NCBI RefSeq assembly: GCF_019823065.1
Contig: NZ_CP081966.1
Coordinates: forward strand, 3,689,501-3,753,500
Direction of reading: 5' to 3'
DNA length: 64,000 nt
Origin: Pseudomonas mosselii
Lineage (GTDB): Bacteria; Pseudomonadota; Gammaproteobacteria; Pseudomonadales; Pseudomonadaceae
The notes beneath the pieces were generated by a model. It was given only the letters and a program-made list of their open reading frames with translations, was not told the origin of the DNA and did no database searches. A program made the position numbers and the translations under genes. Position 1 is the first letter of the stretch; every line of letters starts with the position of its first letter. Positions 48,164 to 58,300 of this stretch are shown here, piece after piece.

Positions 48164-49039
48164 TCAGCCCTTCCAGGCTTCCACCACCACCCGCGTGGCC
48201 GCCGCGATCGTCTCGCTGTTCCACGGCGCATCCTGTTTCGTGCCACGGCTGAACACCACCAGGATCCACGGCGCCCGGCCCTTGGGCCAGATGACCGCGA
48301 CGTCGTTGGCCACGCCATAGTCGCCCGAACCGGTCTTGTCGCCCACCACCCAGTCCTTTGGCAGCCCGGCGCGAATACGTGCATCACCCGTGGTGTTGCC
48401 CTTGAGCCAGGCCTGCAGCTGTTGTTGCGCGGCGGCGGGCAGGCCATCGGTGAGCAGCAGGCGCTGCAAGGTCACGCCCATGGCCAGGGGCGTCGTTGTG
48501 TCACGCGGATCGCCCGGCAAGGCGGTGTTCAGTGTCGGCTCGTTGCGATCGAGGCGGAAGGTCGGATCGCCCAGGCCGCGGACGAACGCCGTCAGCCCGG
48601 GTGGACCGCCGACCAGCTCGAGCAGCAGGTTGCCAGCAGTGTTGTCGCTGTACTGCACGGCGGCGGCGCACAGTTCGGCGACGGTCATGCCGGGCCCGAC
48701 ATGCTTTTCGGTGACCGGTGAATAGACCACCAACTGCTCGGCGCCATAGGCGATGCGCCGCGCCAGCAAGCCCGGCTCGGCCTCGTTGCGGTGCAGGACG
48801 GCACCGGCGAGGACGGCCTTGAAGGTGCTGCAGAAGGCGAAGCGCTCTTCGCCGCGCCAGGCCAGCTGCCGACCGCTGCCGGTGTCCAGGGCCCACAGGC
48901 CGATGGTACTGCCGCTGGCCGCCTCGAGCTGTTGCATCGCCTGACGCAGCGGATCGTGCGCCCAGGCGGGCAAGGTCAACAGGGCCGAGCAGCCGAGCGC
49001 GCCCTGGAGCACGCGGCGGCGGCTGAGGGTTGAAATCAT
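48164..49039 (-). CDS. class A beta-lactamase with Tat signal
   Basis: 291 residues from the ATG at 49039. A twin-arginine signal (SRRRVLQGALG) is followed by the class A set: CSTFK near 70-74 (serine and lysine), SDN in QYSDNTAGN, EPTLN (omega-loop Glu and Asn), and KTGSG. Cys precedes the active Ser, but no Cys follows the KTGSG motif, so the disulfide of carbapenemases is absent. It hydrolyses beta-lactams in the periplasm; the spectrum cannot be read. No ampR-like gene is adjacent. Confidence 0.92.
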   Translation of the reverse strand: MISTLSRRRVLQGALGCSALLTLPAWAHDPLRQAMQQLEAASGSTIGLWALDTGSGRQLAWRGEERFAFCSTFKAVLAGAVLHRNEAEPGLLARRIAYGAEQLVVYSPVTEKHVGPGMTVAELCAAAVQYSDNTAGNLLLELVGGPPGLTAFVRGLGDPTFRLDRNEPTLNTALPGDPRDTTTPLAMGVTLQRLLLTDGLPAAAQQQLQAWLKGNTTGDARIRAGLPKDWVVGDKTGSGDYGVANDVAVIWPKGRAPWILVVFSRGTKQDAPWNSETIAAATRVVVEAWKG

Positions 49040-49226
49040 GCAGGCATCCCTTGTGAAAATAATCAAAACGCGAAGGCTAGAACGTTTTAGCACCCGAGCC
49101 AAGCACCTCCTTACCGCTCCGGCAGGCGAGCATAGGCCGTGGGCAAGCGGATTCTTTTCGCGCCACTGCCCTGGCCACCCTTGCGTTGACCGGCAAAAGG
49201 CAGGACAGTAACCGGGTGTTCCCGCA

Positions 49227-49562
49227 ATGAAACGGAGATTCGCCTTGACTACCGATCGCCTGAGCCTGCTCCAGTTCGAGCAACTCAGCCTGAAGCCCGC
49301 CGCCGCCAGCCAGTTCGCCCTCTCGCTCAAGGAGCTCGAACAGCTGACACTCCCCGAGCGCTACGCCTATCGTGCAGCCCACTACCTGGGCGACATGGCC
49401 GAGGCAGAGAACAGCCAGCAGCTGGCTGTCGCCAAGGACCAGGGCATCGGTTTCACCCAGGGCCTGCTCACTGCAGCGGCCATCGAAGATGCCCTGGCGA
49501 AAAGGCTGATCGAGGTCTTCAATAACGCGAGCGAGCGCGCCTCCAAGCTGCTGCCACAGTAA
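49227..49562 (+). CDS. hypothetical helical protein
   Basis: 111 residues from ATG at 49227, or 105 from a TTG at 49245, which has GGAG seven bases upstream and is better placed. It is acidic and alpha-helical, without signal peptide. No family recognised. It lies about 100 bases before a tautomerase. Confidence 0.55.
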   Translation: MKRRFALTTDRLSLLQFEQLSLKPAAASQFALSLKELEQLTLPERYAYRAAHYLGDMAEAENSQQLAVAKDQGIGFTQGLLTAAAIEDALAKRLIEVFNNASERASKLLPQ

Positions 49563-49661
49563 CGGTAGTTGCCTTCTCGAGCCCGGCGCCTGTCCGGGCT
49601 CACGCCTGATCCTGCCCTACCAGCTTCTGCGTCTCGCCTGGCCATCGTCCAAGGAGTCCAC

Positions 49662-50045
49662 ATGCCACTGGTACGCATCGATATCAAGCGCCACCCCGAC
49701 CCTAACCATCTGCGCACACTCGGCCAGATCGTCTACGCTTGCATGCGGCGCACGATCAATGTGCCCGAGCACGACAATTTCCAGATCCTGACCGAACACG
49801 ACGGCGACGGCCTGGTGAGCGACCCACGGTACCTGGGCATCCAACGTTCCGACGGCCAGGTGTTCATCCAGATCACCCTCAACGAAGGCCGTACCCTGGA
49901 GCAGAAGAAGGCGCTGTACCAGGCCATCGCCGAAGGTTTCGAGCACGAGGCCGGGGTGCGACCGCAGGACGTGTTCATCAACCTGGTCGAGGTGCGCAAG
50001 GAGAACTGGTCGTTCGGCAACGGTATCGCCCAGTACGCCAGTTGA
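49662..50045 (+). CDS. tautomerase-superfamily protein
   Basis: 127 residues. It has the N-terminal catalytic Pro (MPLVRIDI after Met removal) with a 4-oxalocrotonate-type fold and a C-terminal VFINLVEVRKENWSFGNG. AAGGAG lies five bases upstream. The substrate is unknown. Confidence 0.88.
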   Translation: MPLVRIDIKRHPDPNHLRTLGQIVYACMRRTINVPEHDNFQILTEHDGDGLVSDPRYLGIQRSDGQVFIQITLNEGRTLEQKKALYQAIAEGFEHEAGVRPQDVFINLVEVRKENWSFGNGIAQYAS

Positions 50046-50141
50046 GGTAAGGCCGCGCCCGGACAACGGCAAGGACAATGCTCCGGCTTCGCTAATCGCC
50101 AACGTAGAATTCAATCCTCCCTTTGATCGGTGAACCCTTTC

Positions 50142-50795
50142 ATGGCAAGCGCGCCATTTTTCCCCTTGCAAGCCCTGGCGGCCCAACTGCTGCCCTATCT
50201 GCCCGCCGACGGTAACGACGGCTCCCACGACCTCGCCCATCTGCAACGGGTCTGGCGCAATGTCCAGCGTATCCAGGCCAAGGAAGGCGGCGACCTCGAC
50301 GTACTGCTCGCCGCCACCGTGCTGCACGATTGCGTGGCGGTGGAAAAGAACTCGCCCCTGCGTGCGCAGGCCTCGACGCTTTCGGCCGAACGCGCCGCCG
50401 CGATCCTCGCCGACATGGGCTGGCCGCTACCGCGCATCGAACAGGTGGCCCATGCAGTGATGACCCACAGCTACTCGGCAGGTTTGCCGCCACAGATCCT
50501 GGAAGCGAAGATCCTCCAGGACAGCGATCGCCTCGACGCCATCGGTGCCGTCGGCATCGCCCGCTGCTTCTATGTGGCCGGGCGCACGGGGTCGGCGCTC
50601 TACTACGTCGAGAACCCCACCGCCGCAGACCGGGACTATCGCGACAACCGCTTCGCCATCGAGCACTTCCCGACCAAGCTGCTCAAGCTCGCCTCAGGCT
50701 TTCAGACCGGCGAAGGTGCGCGACTGGCCGCGCTCAGGCATCAGCGGCTGGCGTCGTTCCTCGCCGAATTCATGGAGGAAATCGGGGTAGACTGA
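50142..50795 (+). CDS. YedJ-like HD phosphohydrolase
   Basis: 217 residues from the ATG at 50142. HD-fold pattern: SHDLAHLQRVW, VLHDCVAVEKN, AVMTHSYSAG and DSDRLDAIGAVG. Related to E. coli YedJ; nucleotide or phosphomonoester hydrolysis is likely, but the substrate is unknown. It is followed closely by an ATP-grasp gene. Confidence 0.85.
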   Translation: MASAPFFPLQALAAQLLPYLPADGNDGSHDLAHLQRVWRNVQRIQAKEGGDLDVLLAATVLHDCVAVEKNSPLRAQASTLSAERAAAILADMGWPLPRIEQVAHAVMTHSYSAGLPPQILEAKILQDSDRLDAIGAVGIARCFYVAGRTGSALYYVENPTAADRDYRDNRFAIEHFPTKLLKLASGFQTGEGARLAALRHQRLASFLAEFMEEIGVD

Positions 50796-50837
50796 CAGCC
50801 TTTGCGCCTCCCACCCTTGCCATGGACAGCAAACCCG

Positions 50838-51617
50838 ATGCGACTGCTCTATCCCTGCGAACCCTTCAACCTGAAACAGCCCGATGAACAGTACGCCGAG
50901 GAGTACAACGCGGCGCTGGCGGCCGGACTGGACACCCTGCTGTTCTCATTCGAAGCCCTTCAAGCCGGTCTGCTCGAAACCTCCCGCGCCCTTAATCCCG
51001 GCGATTGCATGTTGTACCGGGGCTGGATGCTGACGCCCGAGGCCTACGCCGTGCTGGTCGACCTGCTGCATGGTTGTACCGCGGTCGCGCTGACCAGTCC
51101 CGAGCAATACCGGCAGTGTCATCACCTGCCGCAGTGGTACCCGTTGCTGGCCGCGCATACAAGCGAAACGGTGATACTGCCCGACGACGCCGATTTCGAG
51201 CAGGCGCTCGCCGGCCTGCAATGGCCGGGCTATTTCATCAAGGACTATGTGAAATCGCTGAGCACCGGCAACGGCAGCCTGGTGGACAGCCCTCGGGAAA
51301 TCGCGCCGCTGGTGGCCCAAATGCGCCAATACCGCGGCCAGGTCGAGGGCGGTATCTGCGTCAGGCGGCGGGAAAGCTACCTCGAGGAAACCGAGCGTCG
51401 TTACTTCGTACTCGATGGATGCGCCCACGGTGCGGATGGCAAGGTGCCCGAGCTGGTGCGAGAGTGCGCAAAGCGGATCGACAGCCCGTTCTTCTCGGTC
51501 GACACGGTGATGCGCGCCGATGGCGTGCTGCGGCTGGTGGAGCTGGGCGACGGCCAGGTATCCGACCTCAAGGAATGGCCCACAAAGCGCTTCGTGGGCC
51601 TGTTGAAGAGCCGCTGA
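50838..51617 (+). CDS. ATP-grasp domain protein
   Basis: 259 residues beginning MRLLYPCEPFNLKQPDEQY. The ATP-grasp core has YFIKDYVKSLSTG and a catalytic loop near LRLVELGDGQVSDL. Members ligate a carboxylate to an amine or thiol; the substrate here is unknown. It lies 42 bases after the HD gene; the two may act together. Confidence 0.7.
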   Translation: MRLLYPCEPFNLKQPDEQYAEEYNAALAAGLDTLLFSFEALQAGLLETSRALNPGDCMLYRGWMLTPEAYAVLVDLLHGCTAVALTSPEQYRQCHHLPQWYPLLAAHTSETVILPDDADFEQALAGLQWPGYFIKDYVKSLSTGNGSLVDSPREIAPLVAQMRQYRGQVEGGICVRRRESYLEETERRYFVLDGCAHGADGKVPELVRECAKRIDSPFFSVDTVMRADGVLRLVELGDGQVSDLKEWPTKRFVGLLKSR

Positions 51618-51761
51618 GAAAACATCCTTCAAGGGCACGCCGGCGCTGCCTGTGATCACAGGCAACCCCGATCTCAAGAAACGCCTGTTTCTGTAGAAAC
51701 CCGCTTTACCTGTCTATAGCTTCATAGTTCATCATCGCCCCACTGCATGAGGGGAAGACTG

Positions 51762-52931
51762 GTGTACCGCATATCCGAACTGGCGGCGAAGGTGGGCCTG
51801 AGCCGCTCCACGCTGCTCTATTACGAAAAACTCGGACTGGTGTCCTCGCGGCGCCAGGCCAACGGTTATCGTACCTACGGCGAGCAGGACCTGCAGCAGC
51901 TGCGGCTGTTGCAGCAACTGCAGGCCGGCGGGCTGAGCCTGAAGGAGTGCCAGGCCTGCCTGGAGGCACGCCTGGACCGCGCGGCCCTGCTCGAACGCCT
52001 GCACACCCTGGACGAAGAGATCGCCGCCCGGCAACGCTCACGTGACCTGCTGGCGGCGATGCTCGGCATGTCGTCCATGCGCCCCTGGCACGAGGCCCTC
52101 GAGCAGCAGGCGCCCGGCGCCCACCTGGCGTGGCTGCGCCGGCAAGGATTCAATGAGAAGCAGGCCCTGCGCCTGAAATGGCTGTCCCGCGACATGAACG
52201 AACACGACCGCTACATGGCCGACTTCGAACGCCTCTTCGAGGGCCTTGAGCACCTTGGCCCAGGGTCGCCAGAGGACTCACTCAAAGCACTGCACGCCCT
52301 GCCCCACGCCCCCGCGACACTGCTGGACATCGGCTGCGGCCGTGGCACCTCCAGCGTGCTGCTGGCCGAACACAGCCAGGCGCACATCACTGCGCTGGAC
52401 AACGACGAGCACAGCCTTGGCTGCCTGCGGGCGACCCTGTTCGACAAGGGCCTGCAGGCACGGGTCACGCCGATTTGCGCGAGCATGACCCAGCTGCCGT
52501 TCGCGCCTCGGCACTTCGACGCGATCTGGGCCGAGGGCTGCGCCTACATCATGGGCTTCGACAACGCCCTGGCGTACTGGCGTACCTTCCTCAAGCCCCA
52601 GGGTTACCTGGTCGTCAGCGACCTGGTGCGGGTGGCCGACAGGCTCGCCCCTGCGGCCGAGGCGTTCTGGCAGACCGCCTACCCCGACCTGCACAGCGTC
52701 GACACGCGCCTGGCCGCCATCGCCCGCCTGGGCTATCGCACCCTGTCGCACTTCCCCTTGAGCGCGCAGGCCTGGGCCAACTATCTGGAGCCGCTGCGCG
52801 CACGCGTGGCCAGCCTGGCGAACGAGACCTTCGCCTCCCAGGCCCTGGCCGACATCCGCCGCGAACTCAAGATCCACGAAAACCACCTGGGCGAGTATGG
52901 GTATCATCTGTTCGTCATGCAGACGCGCTGA
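51762..52931 (+). CDS. MerR-type regulator fused to SAM methyltransferase
   Basis: 389 residues. A MerR winged helix (YRISELAAKVGLSRSTLLYYE, GYRTYGEQDLQQL) occupies 1-70, a coiled coil follows, then a class I methyltransferase with LLDIGCGRGTSS near 187 and VSDLVRVADRLAP near 285. The GTG at 51762 has GAGGGG seven bases upstream and is preferred over the ATG at 51747. Such fusions could use the methylated product or SAM to control transcription. Confidence 0.85.
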   Translation: MYRISELAAKVGLSRSTLLYYEKLGLVSSRRQANGYRTYGEQDLQQLRLLQQLQAGGLSLKECQACLEARLDRAALLERLHTLDEEIAARQRSRDLLAAMLGMSSMRPWHEALEQQAPGAHLAWLRRQGFNEKQALRLKWLSRDMNEHDRYMADFERLFEGLEHLGPGSPEDSLKALHALPHAPATLLDIGCGRGTSSVLLAEHSQAHITALDNDEHSLGCLRATLFDKGLQARVTPICASMTQLPFAPRHFDAIWAEGCAYIMGFDNALAYWRTFLKPQGYLVVSDLVRVADRLAPAAEAFWQTAYPDLHSVDTRLAAIARLGYRTLSHFPLSAQAWANYLEPLRARVASLANETFASQALADIRRELKIHENHLGEYGYHLFVMQTR

Positions 52932-52956
52932 ACCCGCCCCAGGACATGGAGCCACC

Positions 52957-54030
52957 ATGAACATCGAAAAACTGCAGAACCGCCTCGCCTTCCTGCGCCA
53001 GGCCGAACAACTCAAGAGCGTGATCCGCAGCGCCCACACCTCCAGCGGCCGCGCCGAGAGCACCGCCGAGCACACCTGGCGGCTGTGCCTGATGGCCATC
53101 ACCTTCGCCGACGAACTGGGCGACCTCGATCTGCTCAAGGTGTTGAAGATGTGCCTGGTCCACGACCTGGGCGAGGCCATCAGCGGCGACGTCCCGGCCG
53201 TCAGCAAACAGGGCTTCCCCGACAAGAGCCGGCAGGAACGCGAAGACCTGCTGCAACTGATGGCGAGTCTGGACGCCGCCCTGCGCGACGAGATCATGGC
53301 GTTGTGGGAGGAGTACGAGGCCGCCACCTCGGCCGAGGCACAGGCGGTCAAGGCCCTCGACAAGCTGGAGACCCTGCTGCAGCACAACCAGGGGCGCAAT
53401 CCTCCGGGCTTCGACTATGCCTTCAACCTCGACTACGGCAAGCGCTACACTGCCGCCACGCCGCTGTTCGAGGCCCTGCGCGGCCTGATCGACGCCGACA
53501 CGCGCCGGCATCTCGACAATGGCATCAGCCTGCGCGACGAGCGCCCGGAGGACGCCACCACGATCGGCCGGCTGACCGAAGCCGCCTTTGCCAACGCCGA
53601 ACACAGCAGCCACACCGAGCAGTTCATCGTCAACGCCCTGCGTCAGGCCGGAGCGCTCACGGTATCGCTGGTGGCCGTGGAGGCCGGTGTCATCGTCGGC
53701 CATGTGGCGATCTCCCCGGTGACGCTGTCGTCGGGTGCCGAGGGTTGGTACGGGCTGGGGCCGGTCTCGGTGCTGCCGCGGCGTCAGGGCCAGGGCATCG
53801 GCTCGGCGCTGATCAACGCCGCGCTGGCCCGCCTGCACGGTCTGGGTGGCCAGGGCTGCGTGGTGCTGGGCGACCCGGGGTACTATGGCCGCTTCGGTTT
53901 CAAGGCCCAGCCGGGCCTGAGCTTGCCGGGCGTACCGGCCGAATACTTCCAGGCCCTGTCCTTCAGCGGTGATGTGGCGCAGGGCAGCGTGCAGTACTGC
54001 GCGGCGTTCGAGGCAACCTCCAACGCGTAA
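52957..54030 (+). CDS. HD (YfbR-like nucleotidase) fused to GNAT acetyltransferase
   Basis: 357 residues. The N-terminal HD domain (about 1-195) has [13 protein letters not shown] and [13 protein letters not shown], like 5'-nucleotidase YfbR/HDDC2. The C-terminal GNAT domain (about 200-350) has the acetyl-CoA loop [18 protein letters not shown] lies upstream. It starts 25 bases after the MerR-methyltransferase. The joint reaction is unknown. Confidence 0.88.
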   Translation: MNIEKLQNRLAFLRQAEQLKSVIRSAHTSSGRAESTAEHTWRLCLMAITFADELGDLDLLKVLKMCLVHDLGEAISGDVPAVSKQGFPDKSRQEREDLLQLMASLDAALRDEIMALWEEYEAATSAEAQAVKALDKLETLLQHNQGRNPPGFDYAFNLDYGKRYTAATPLFEALRGLIDADTRRHLDNGISLRDERPEDATTIGRLTEAAFANAEHSSHTEQFIVNALRQAGALTVSLVAVEAGVIVGHVAISPVTLSSGAEGWYGLGPVSVLPRRQGQGIGSALINAALARLHGLGGQGCVVLGDPGYYGRFGFKAQPGLSLPGVPAEYFQALSFSGDVAQGSVQYCAAFEATSNA

Positions 54031-54042
54031 AACGCGGTCACT

Positions 54043-54069
54043 GCAGGAGCGGGCTTGCCCCGCTCCCGG
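54043..54069. repeat. REP-type hairpin
   Basis: GGAGCGGG-CTTG-CCCCGCTCC is an isolated half REP unit just after the HD-GNAT gene. Confidence 0.65.
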
Positions 54070-54179
54070 AGGTTGCGCATCACCCCGCGAGCCGACACGA
54101 ACAAATGTGCTCCGCAGCCAGCGACCATCGTCTACCTGAACGTTTTCGAACGCGCCTTTCCTTCGCACCAGGTTTCCCG

Positions 54180-55097
54180 ATGCAAGCACTCCTGCAAGAG
54201 ATCCTCGACCACGTCCGCCCCCTGCTCGTCCAGGGCCAGGTGGCGCAATACATCCCCGCCCTCGCCCAGGTCGACCCGAACCAGCTGGGCATCGCCGTGC
54301 AGAGCCTGGACGGCCAGCTGCACTGCGCGGGCGATGCGCACACGCCGTTCTCGATCCAGAGCATCTCCAAGGTGTTCAGCCTGGTGCAGGCGATCAACCA
54401 CAGTGGCGAGGACATCTGGTCGCGGCTGGGCTACGAGCCGTCGGGCCAGGCGTTCAATTCGCTGGTGCAGCTGGAGGTGGAGAAAGGCCGGCCCCGCAAC
54501 CCGTTCATCAATGCCGGGGCGCTGGTGATCTGCGACATCAACCAGTCGCGCTATGCCACCCCCACCCTGTCGATGCGCGACTTCGTCCGCCGCCTGGCGG
54601 CCAACCCGCGCATCGTCAGCGACACGGTGGTGGCCGAGTCGGAATACCAGCACCGCGCGCGCAACGCGGCCATGGCCTACCTGATGCAGGCCTTCGGCAA
54701 CTTCCACAACGATGTCGATGCGGTGCTGCGCAGCTACTTCCATCACTGCGCGCTGTCGATGAGCTGCGCCGACGTGGCCCGCGGCTTTGCCTTCCTGGCC
54801 AACAGCGGCTACTGCCCGCACAGCGGCGAGCAGGTGCTCAGCCCGCGCCAGGCGCAACAGGTCAACGCGATCATGGCCACCAGCGGGCTGTATGACGAGG
54901 CCGGCAACTTCGCCTACCGGGTCGGCCTGCCAGGCAAGAGCGGCGTGGGCGGCGGCATCGTCGCGGTGGTGCCGGGGCGCTACAGCATCTGCGTGTGGTC
55001 GCCGGCGCTGAACGCCTCGGGCAACTCGCTGGCAGGGCTGCGGGCGCTGGAGCTGCTGAGCGAGCGAATGACCGGGTCGGTGTTCTCGGCGGTCTGA
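54180..55097 (+). CDS. glsB: glutaminase, serine type
   Basis: 305 residues, standard for GlsA/GlsB. The serine-beta-lactamase-like SISK motif is in [18 protein letters not shown], with [14 protein letters not shown] and [18 protein letters not shown]. It deaminates glutamine in the cytoplasm; no signal peptide is present. Start at 54180, with several upstream in-frame codons not used. Confidence 0.93.
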   Translation: MQALLQEILDHVRPLLVQGQVAQYIPALAQVDPNQLGIAVQSLDGQLHCAGDAHTPFSIQSISKVFSLVQAINHSGEDIWSRLGYEPSGQAFNSLVQLEVEKGRPRNPFINAGALVICDINQSRYATPTLSMRDFVRRLAANPRIVSDTVVAESEYQHRARNAAMAYLMQAFGNFHNDVDAVLRSYFHHCALSMSCADVARGFAFLANSGYCPHSGEQVLSPRQAQQVNAIMATSGLYDEAGNFAYRVGLPGKSGVGGGIVAVVPGRYSICVWSPALNASGNSLAGLRALELLSERMTGSVFSAV

Positions 55098-55139
55098 GCG
55101 AGGTTGTTGCAGGCAGGCACTGGACTGCACACATAACCT

Positions 55140-55227
55140 GCGTGGGGGCGGGTTTGCCCCGCGCTGGAGTCAGATGCGCCCATGGTACGGCCTGGTCCTG
55201 TGCTATCGCGAGGCTAGCTCGCTCCTA
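55140..55227. repeat. REP pair
   Basis: GCGTGGGGGCGGGTTTGCCCCGC and the facing CTATCGCGAGGCTAGCTCGCTCCTACAG form an imperfect inverted pair. The gap 55098-55351 contains this and a terminator, but no gene. Confidence 0.7.
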
Positions 55228-55301
55228 CAGCTCTCGCGCCAGGCCCAAGGGCTCACCCCCACCCATCGGTTTTTCGTACGAAGCTTAGAGTTTCAACCAA
55301 C

Positions 55302-55323
55302 AAAAAGGGGCGCAAAGCGCCCC
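55302..55323 (-). terminator. terminator of the two-partner secretion operon
   Basis: On the minus strand GGGGCGC-TTT-GCGCCCC is followed by TTTTTGTTGG. It lies 29 bases after the TpsA stop codon. Confidence 0.85.
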
Positions 55324-55351
55324 GGACCTCATTGGTGTGAATGGAAGACGT

Positions 55352-58300
55352 TCAGCCTTCGATACGCCCTTCGACCGTCACCGGCCCAACCTTCAGCTTG
55401 CCGTCATCCAGCGACACGCTGGGCAGACCGGCTTCAGGCAGCTTGGGCAGGTCGAGGGTGGCCTTGACCTGGTAGCCGAGCGGTTTCACATCGGCACCGA
55501 GCGTGGTACCGCCCTGCTCCACACCCTTGACCTGCAGACCCAGCCCACGCTGTGCCGAGATGCCCGAAGCCTGCGTAACTCCGGCCTTGCGCACGAACTC
55601 GCCCTGGGCATTGAACGACGGCGTGTAGTCGAAGCCTGGTTTCTCCTGGCCCTCCTTCGCCTCGCCCGGCTTGCCGGCCAGGCCCGCGCCCAGGTCGACC
55701 CGTACCGAGGTGGTGGTGTCCTGGCGTTCCGCGACCGTCAACCCGCCCGCCAGCTTGCCGCCGACCTGCTGGCCGTCGACCCGTGCGCCGCTGAGTTGCG
55801 CCGCACCGGCACTGTTCAAGGTCACATCGCCAGCGGAGATATGGCTGTTCTGCTGGGTGGTGGCCTGCAGATGGTCCACCTGCACCTTGCCGCCCAGGTC
55901 GAAGTCATGGGACGAGCTGACCTCTTGCCCCGCGTCCGCCGGCGTAGTGCGGCTCAGGTTGCTCCCGGCCTTCACCTCGACGCCCCAGTTGGTGCGGGCC
56001 TGAGTGGACTGCGCCGACTCCAGCGCCAGGCCACCCTCGCCTGCGCTGGCGTTGACGCCCGTGGCACCGACCTGCGTACCCTGCAGATGCACCGACTGGC
56101 CGGACAGGTCCACGTTGCCATGGCTGTTCAACTGGCCGCCGGCCAGGGTCTGCGAACGTTCGTTGGTCTGGCCCACATTGAAGTTGCCGCCCAGCTTGCC
56201 GCTCAGATCACGCCCTTTCTCACCGGTGGCAGCCTTGCCGCCGAGGTTGAGGCCGCCGCCCAGATGGCTGCCGCTGACAGTCCGGGTATCGCTGGCGGCC
56301 TGCAGGTCGAGGGCGCCACCGGCCTTGAGTTCGACCGGGCCGTTCGCGTCGATGCGCGTGCCCTGCAGGGTCTGGTCGCCACCACTGCCCAGTCGCACCG
56401 GGCCGTTGCCGCTGATGCTCGCCACCTGGGCCTTGCTGTCGACACTGTGCTCGCCGGCATGGTCGAGTTGGAACCCGGCGCCCAGGTCGACCTTGTCGCC
56501 CACCGGCAAGGTGCCCACGGTCAACGAACCGCTGCCACCGAGGCTGCCGGTGTCGCGACGCGCCTGGTTGCTGGCCTGGTCCAGGGCCAGCTTGCCGCCG
56601 GTGTTGACCGCCACCGCGCCCTGGCCACCGTCGAGGCGGCTGCCTTCGAAGCGGGCATCGCCACCGACCTGGATGTTCAGGCCCTGGCTGCCACTGAAAG
56701 TACCGACCACGGCAGTGGATGTATCTTCGCTCAAGTGCTTGCTGCCACCGGAACCATTGGCGGTCACGTTGAGGTCTTCGCCGGTCTTGGTGTAGATCCG
56801 GGCGGACACATCGGCGTTCACCTGCTGCTCGCTGCGGCTGTGGGTGTTGCTGGCCGCGTCGGCCTGAAGCGAACCGGCCTTGATGTCCAGCGCGCCGCCG
56901 TTGGCGTTGTAGCGGGTGCCCTGGTCCTTCAACGCACCGGCCACGTCCAGTTGCACACCCTGGCCATTGAACTGGCTGACCACCGCGGTGCCAGTCTGCT
57001 CGCCCTGTTGCTGGCTGGCATGGCCCACGGCCAGGTCGACGCCCAAGTTCGGCGTGCCAAGCTTGCCCAGGGCGGCGGTCAGCGAAGTCTTGCCGTCCAG
57101 CACGTCTTTGACGTCATTAAGCGGCAGCTTGCCGTCGAGCGTATCCTTGACCGACACCTTGCCGTCCACCACATCCTTGACCGCCCCGGCGATTGGCCGG
57201 GCAATGTCCTTGTACTCGACGTTGACACCGACATCCGCCGTCCAGCTGCTCTGCTGATGGCTAGTGTTGGTGGTGTCGCGGGCCGCGCGGTTGTCCACCT
57301 GACCTGCGCTGATGCTCAGGGTACCGGCGCTGTTCACCTGCGCGCCTTCGCTGGCCAGTGTGTCGGCCTTGATTTTCAAGCTGCCGGCGCTGTCGAGGCC
57401 GGTGGTCTTCGCCGTGGTGCTGCTCGAGGCGTCCTGCTGGGTGCCATGGGCGAAGTCGACCCCGGCGCCGGCACGGTCGAGGCCAGCGGTAAGGTAGACG
57501 CCACCGCCGGTGTGGCTGCTGTCGCGGGTCTCGCTGCGGCTGTCCTGCTCGGCCAGCAGCGACACCTGCTTGCCGACCAAGGTGGTATCGCCCGCGGTTG
57601 ACTTCACCGCGGCGCCCTTGACGCTCAGGTCACCGCCGGCGGTCAACTGAACTTCGCTGCCGCTGAGGCTGGAGCCCTGCTGGCTGACCTGGCTGCCACT
57701 GGTGCTCTGACGATCGCTCGCATAGCCGACGCCAGCACGATACTGCCCGGAGCCCGGCGCGGTCTCCTTGGCCGACGCAACGAAGCCACGGCTGCTGCTG
57801 GCGCTCTTGTGCTCGCGGGTGTCCTGGGCCGAGGCGACCTTCAGATCCCCCGCCGCATCAGCGTTCAGCGCACCGCTGGCCTTGACCGTCGAGCCGACCA
57901 CGTCGATGCCCTCGGCGCTGTTCAGGCCGACGCTGCCACCGGCTACCAGCTCGCTGCGCACCGCGGTGCTTTCCCGGCTGTTCTGCTTGGCTTCGTTGTG
58001 GCTGACGCCGAAGAACTTGCTCTGCTGGTTCTGGCTGTCACGCTGGTCGGTGCGCAAGGCGTTGCTGATCTGCACCTGCTTGCCGGCGATGCGGATGTCC
58101 TGGCCACTGGTCAGCTGGGCACCTTCGGCCAGCACCGAGGCCTTGGCGTGCAGTGCGATGTCGCCCCCCTTGAGCTGGCTGGTGACGCTGCGCTGGGTTT
58201 CATTGCGGTTGTCCCAGTCGGCCTTCCAGAAACCCTTGGCGTGCTTGCCCTGGTCGGTCTGCACCTGGCGCTCGGTGGCAGCGGTCAGACGCAGGTCGGC

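Noticed and set aside
55337..57601. 754-codon + strand ORF opposite TpsA
   Set aside because: It mirrors the repetitive TpsA coding sequence; its low-complexity product is explained by that.
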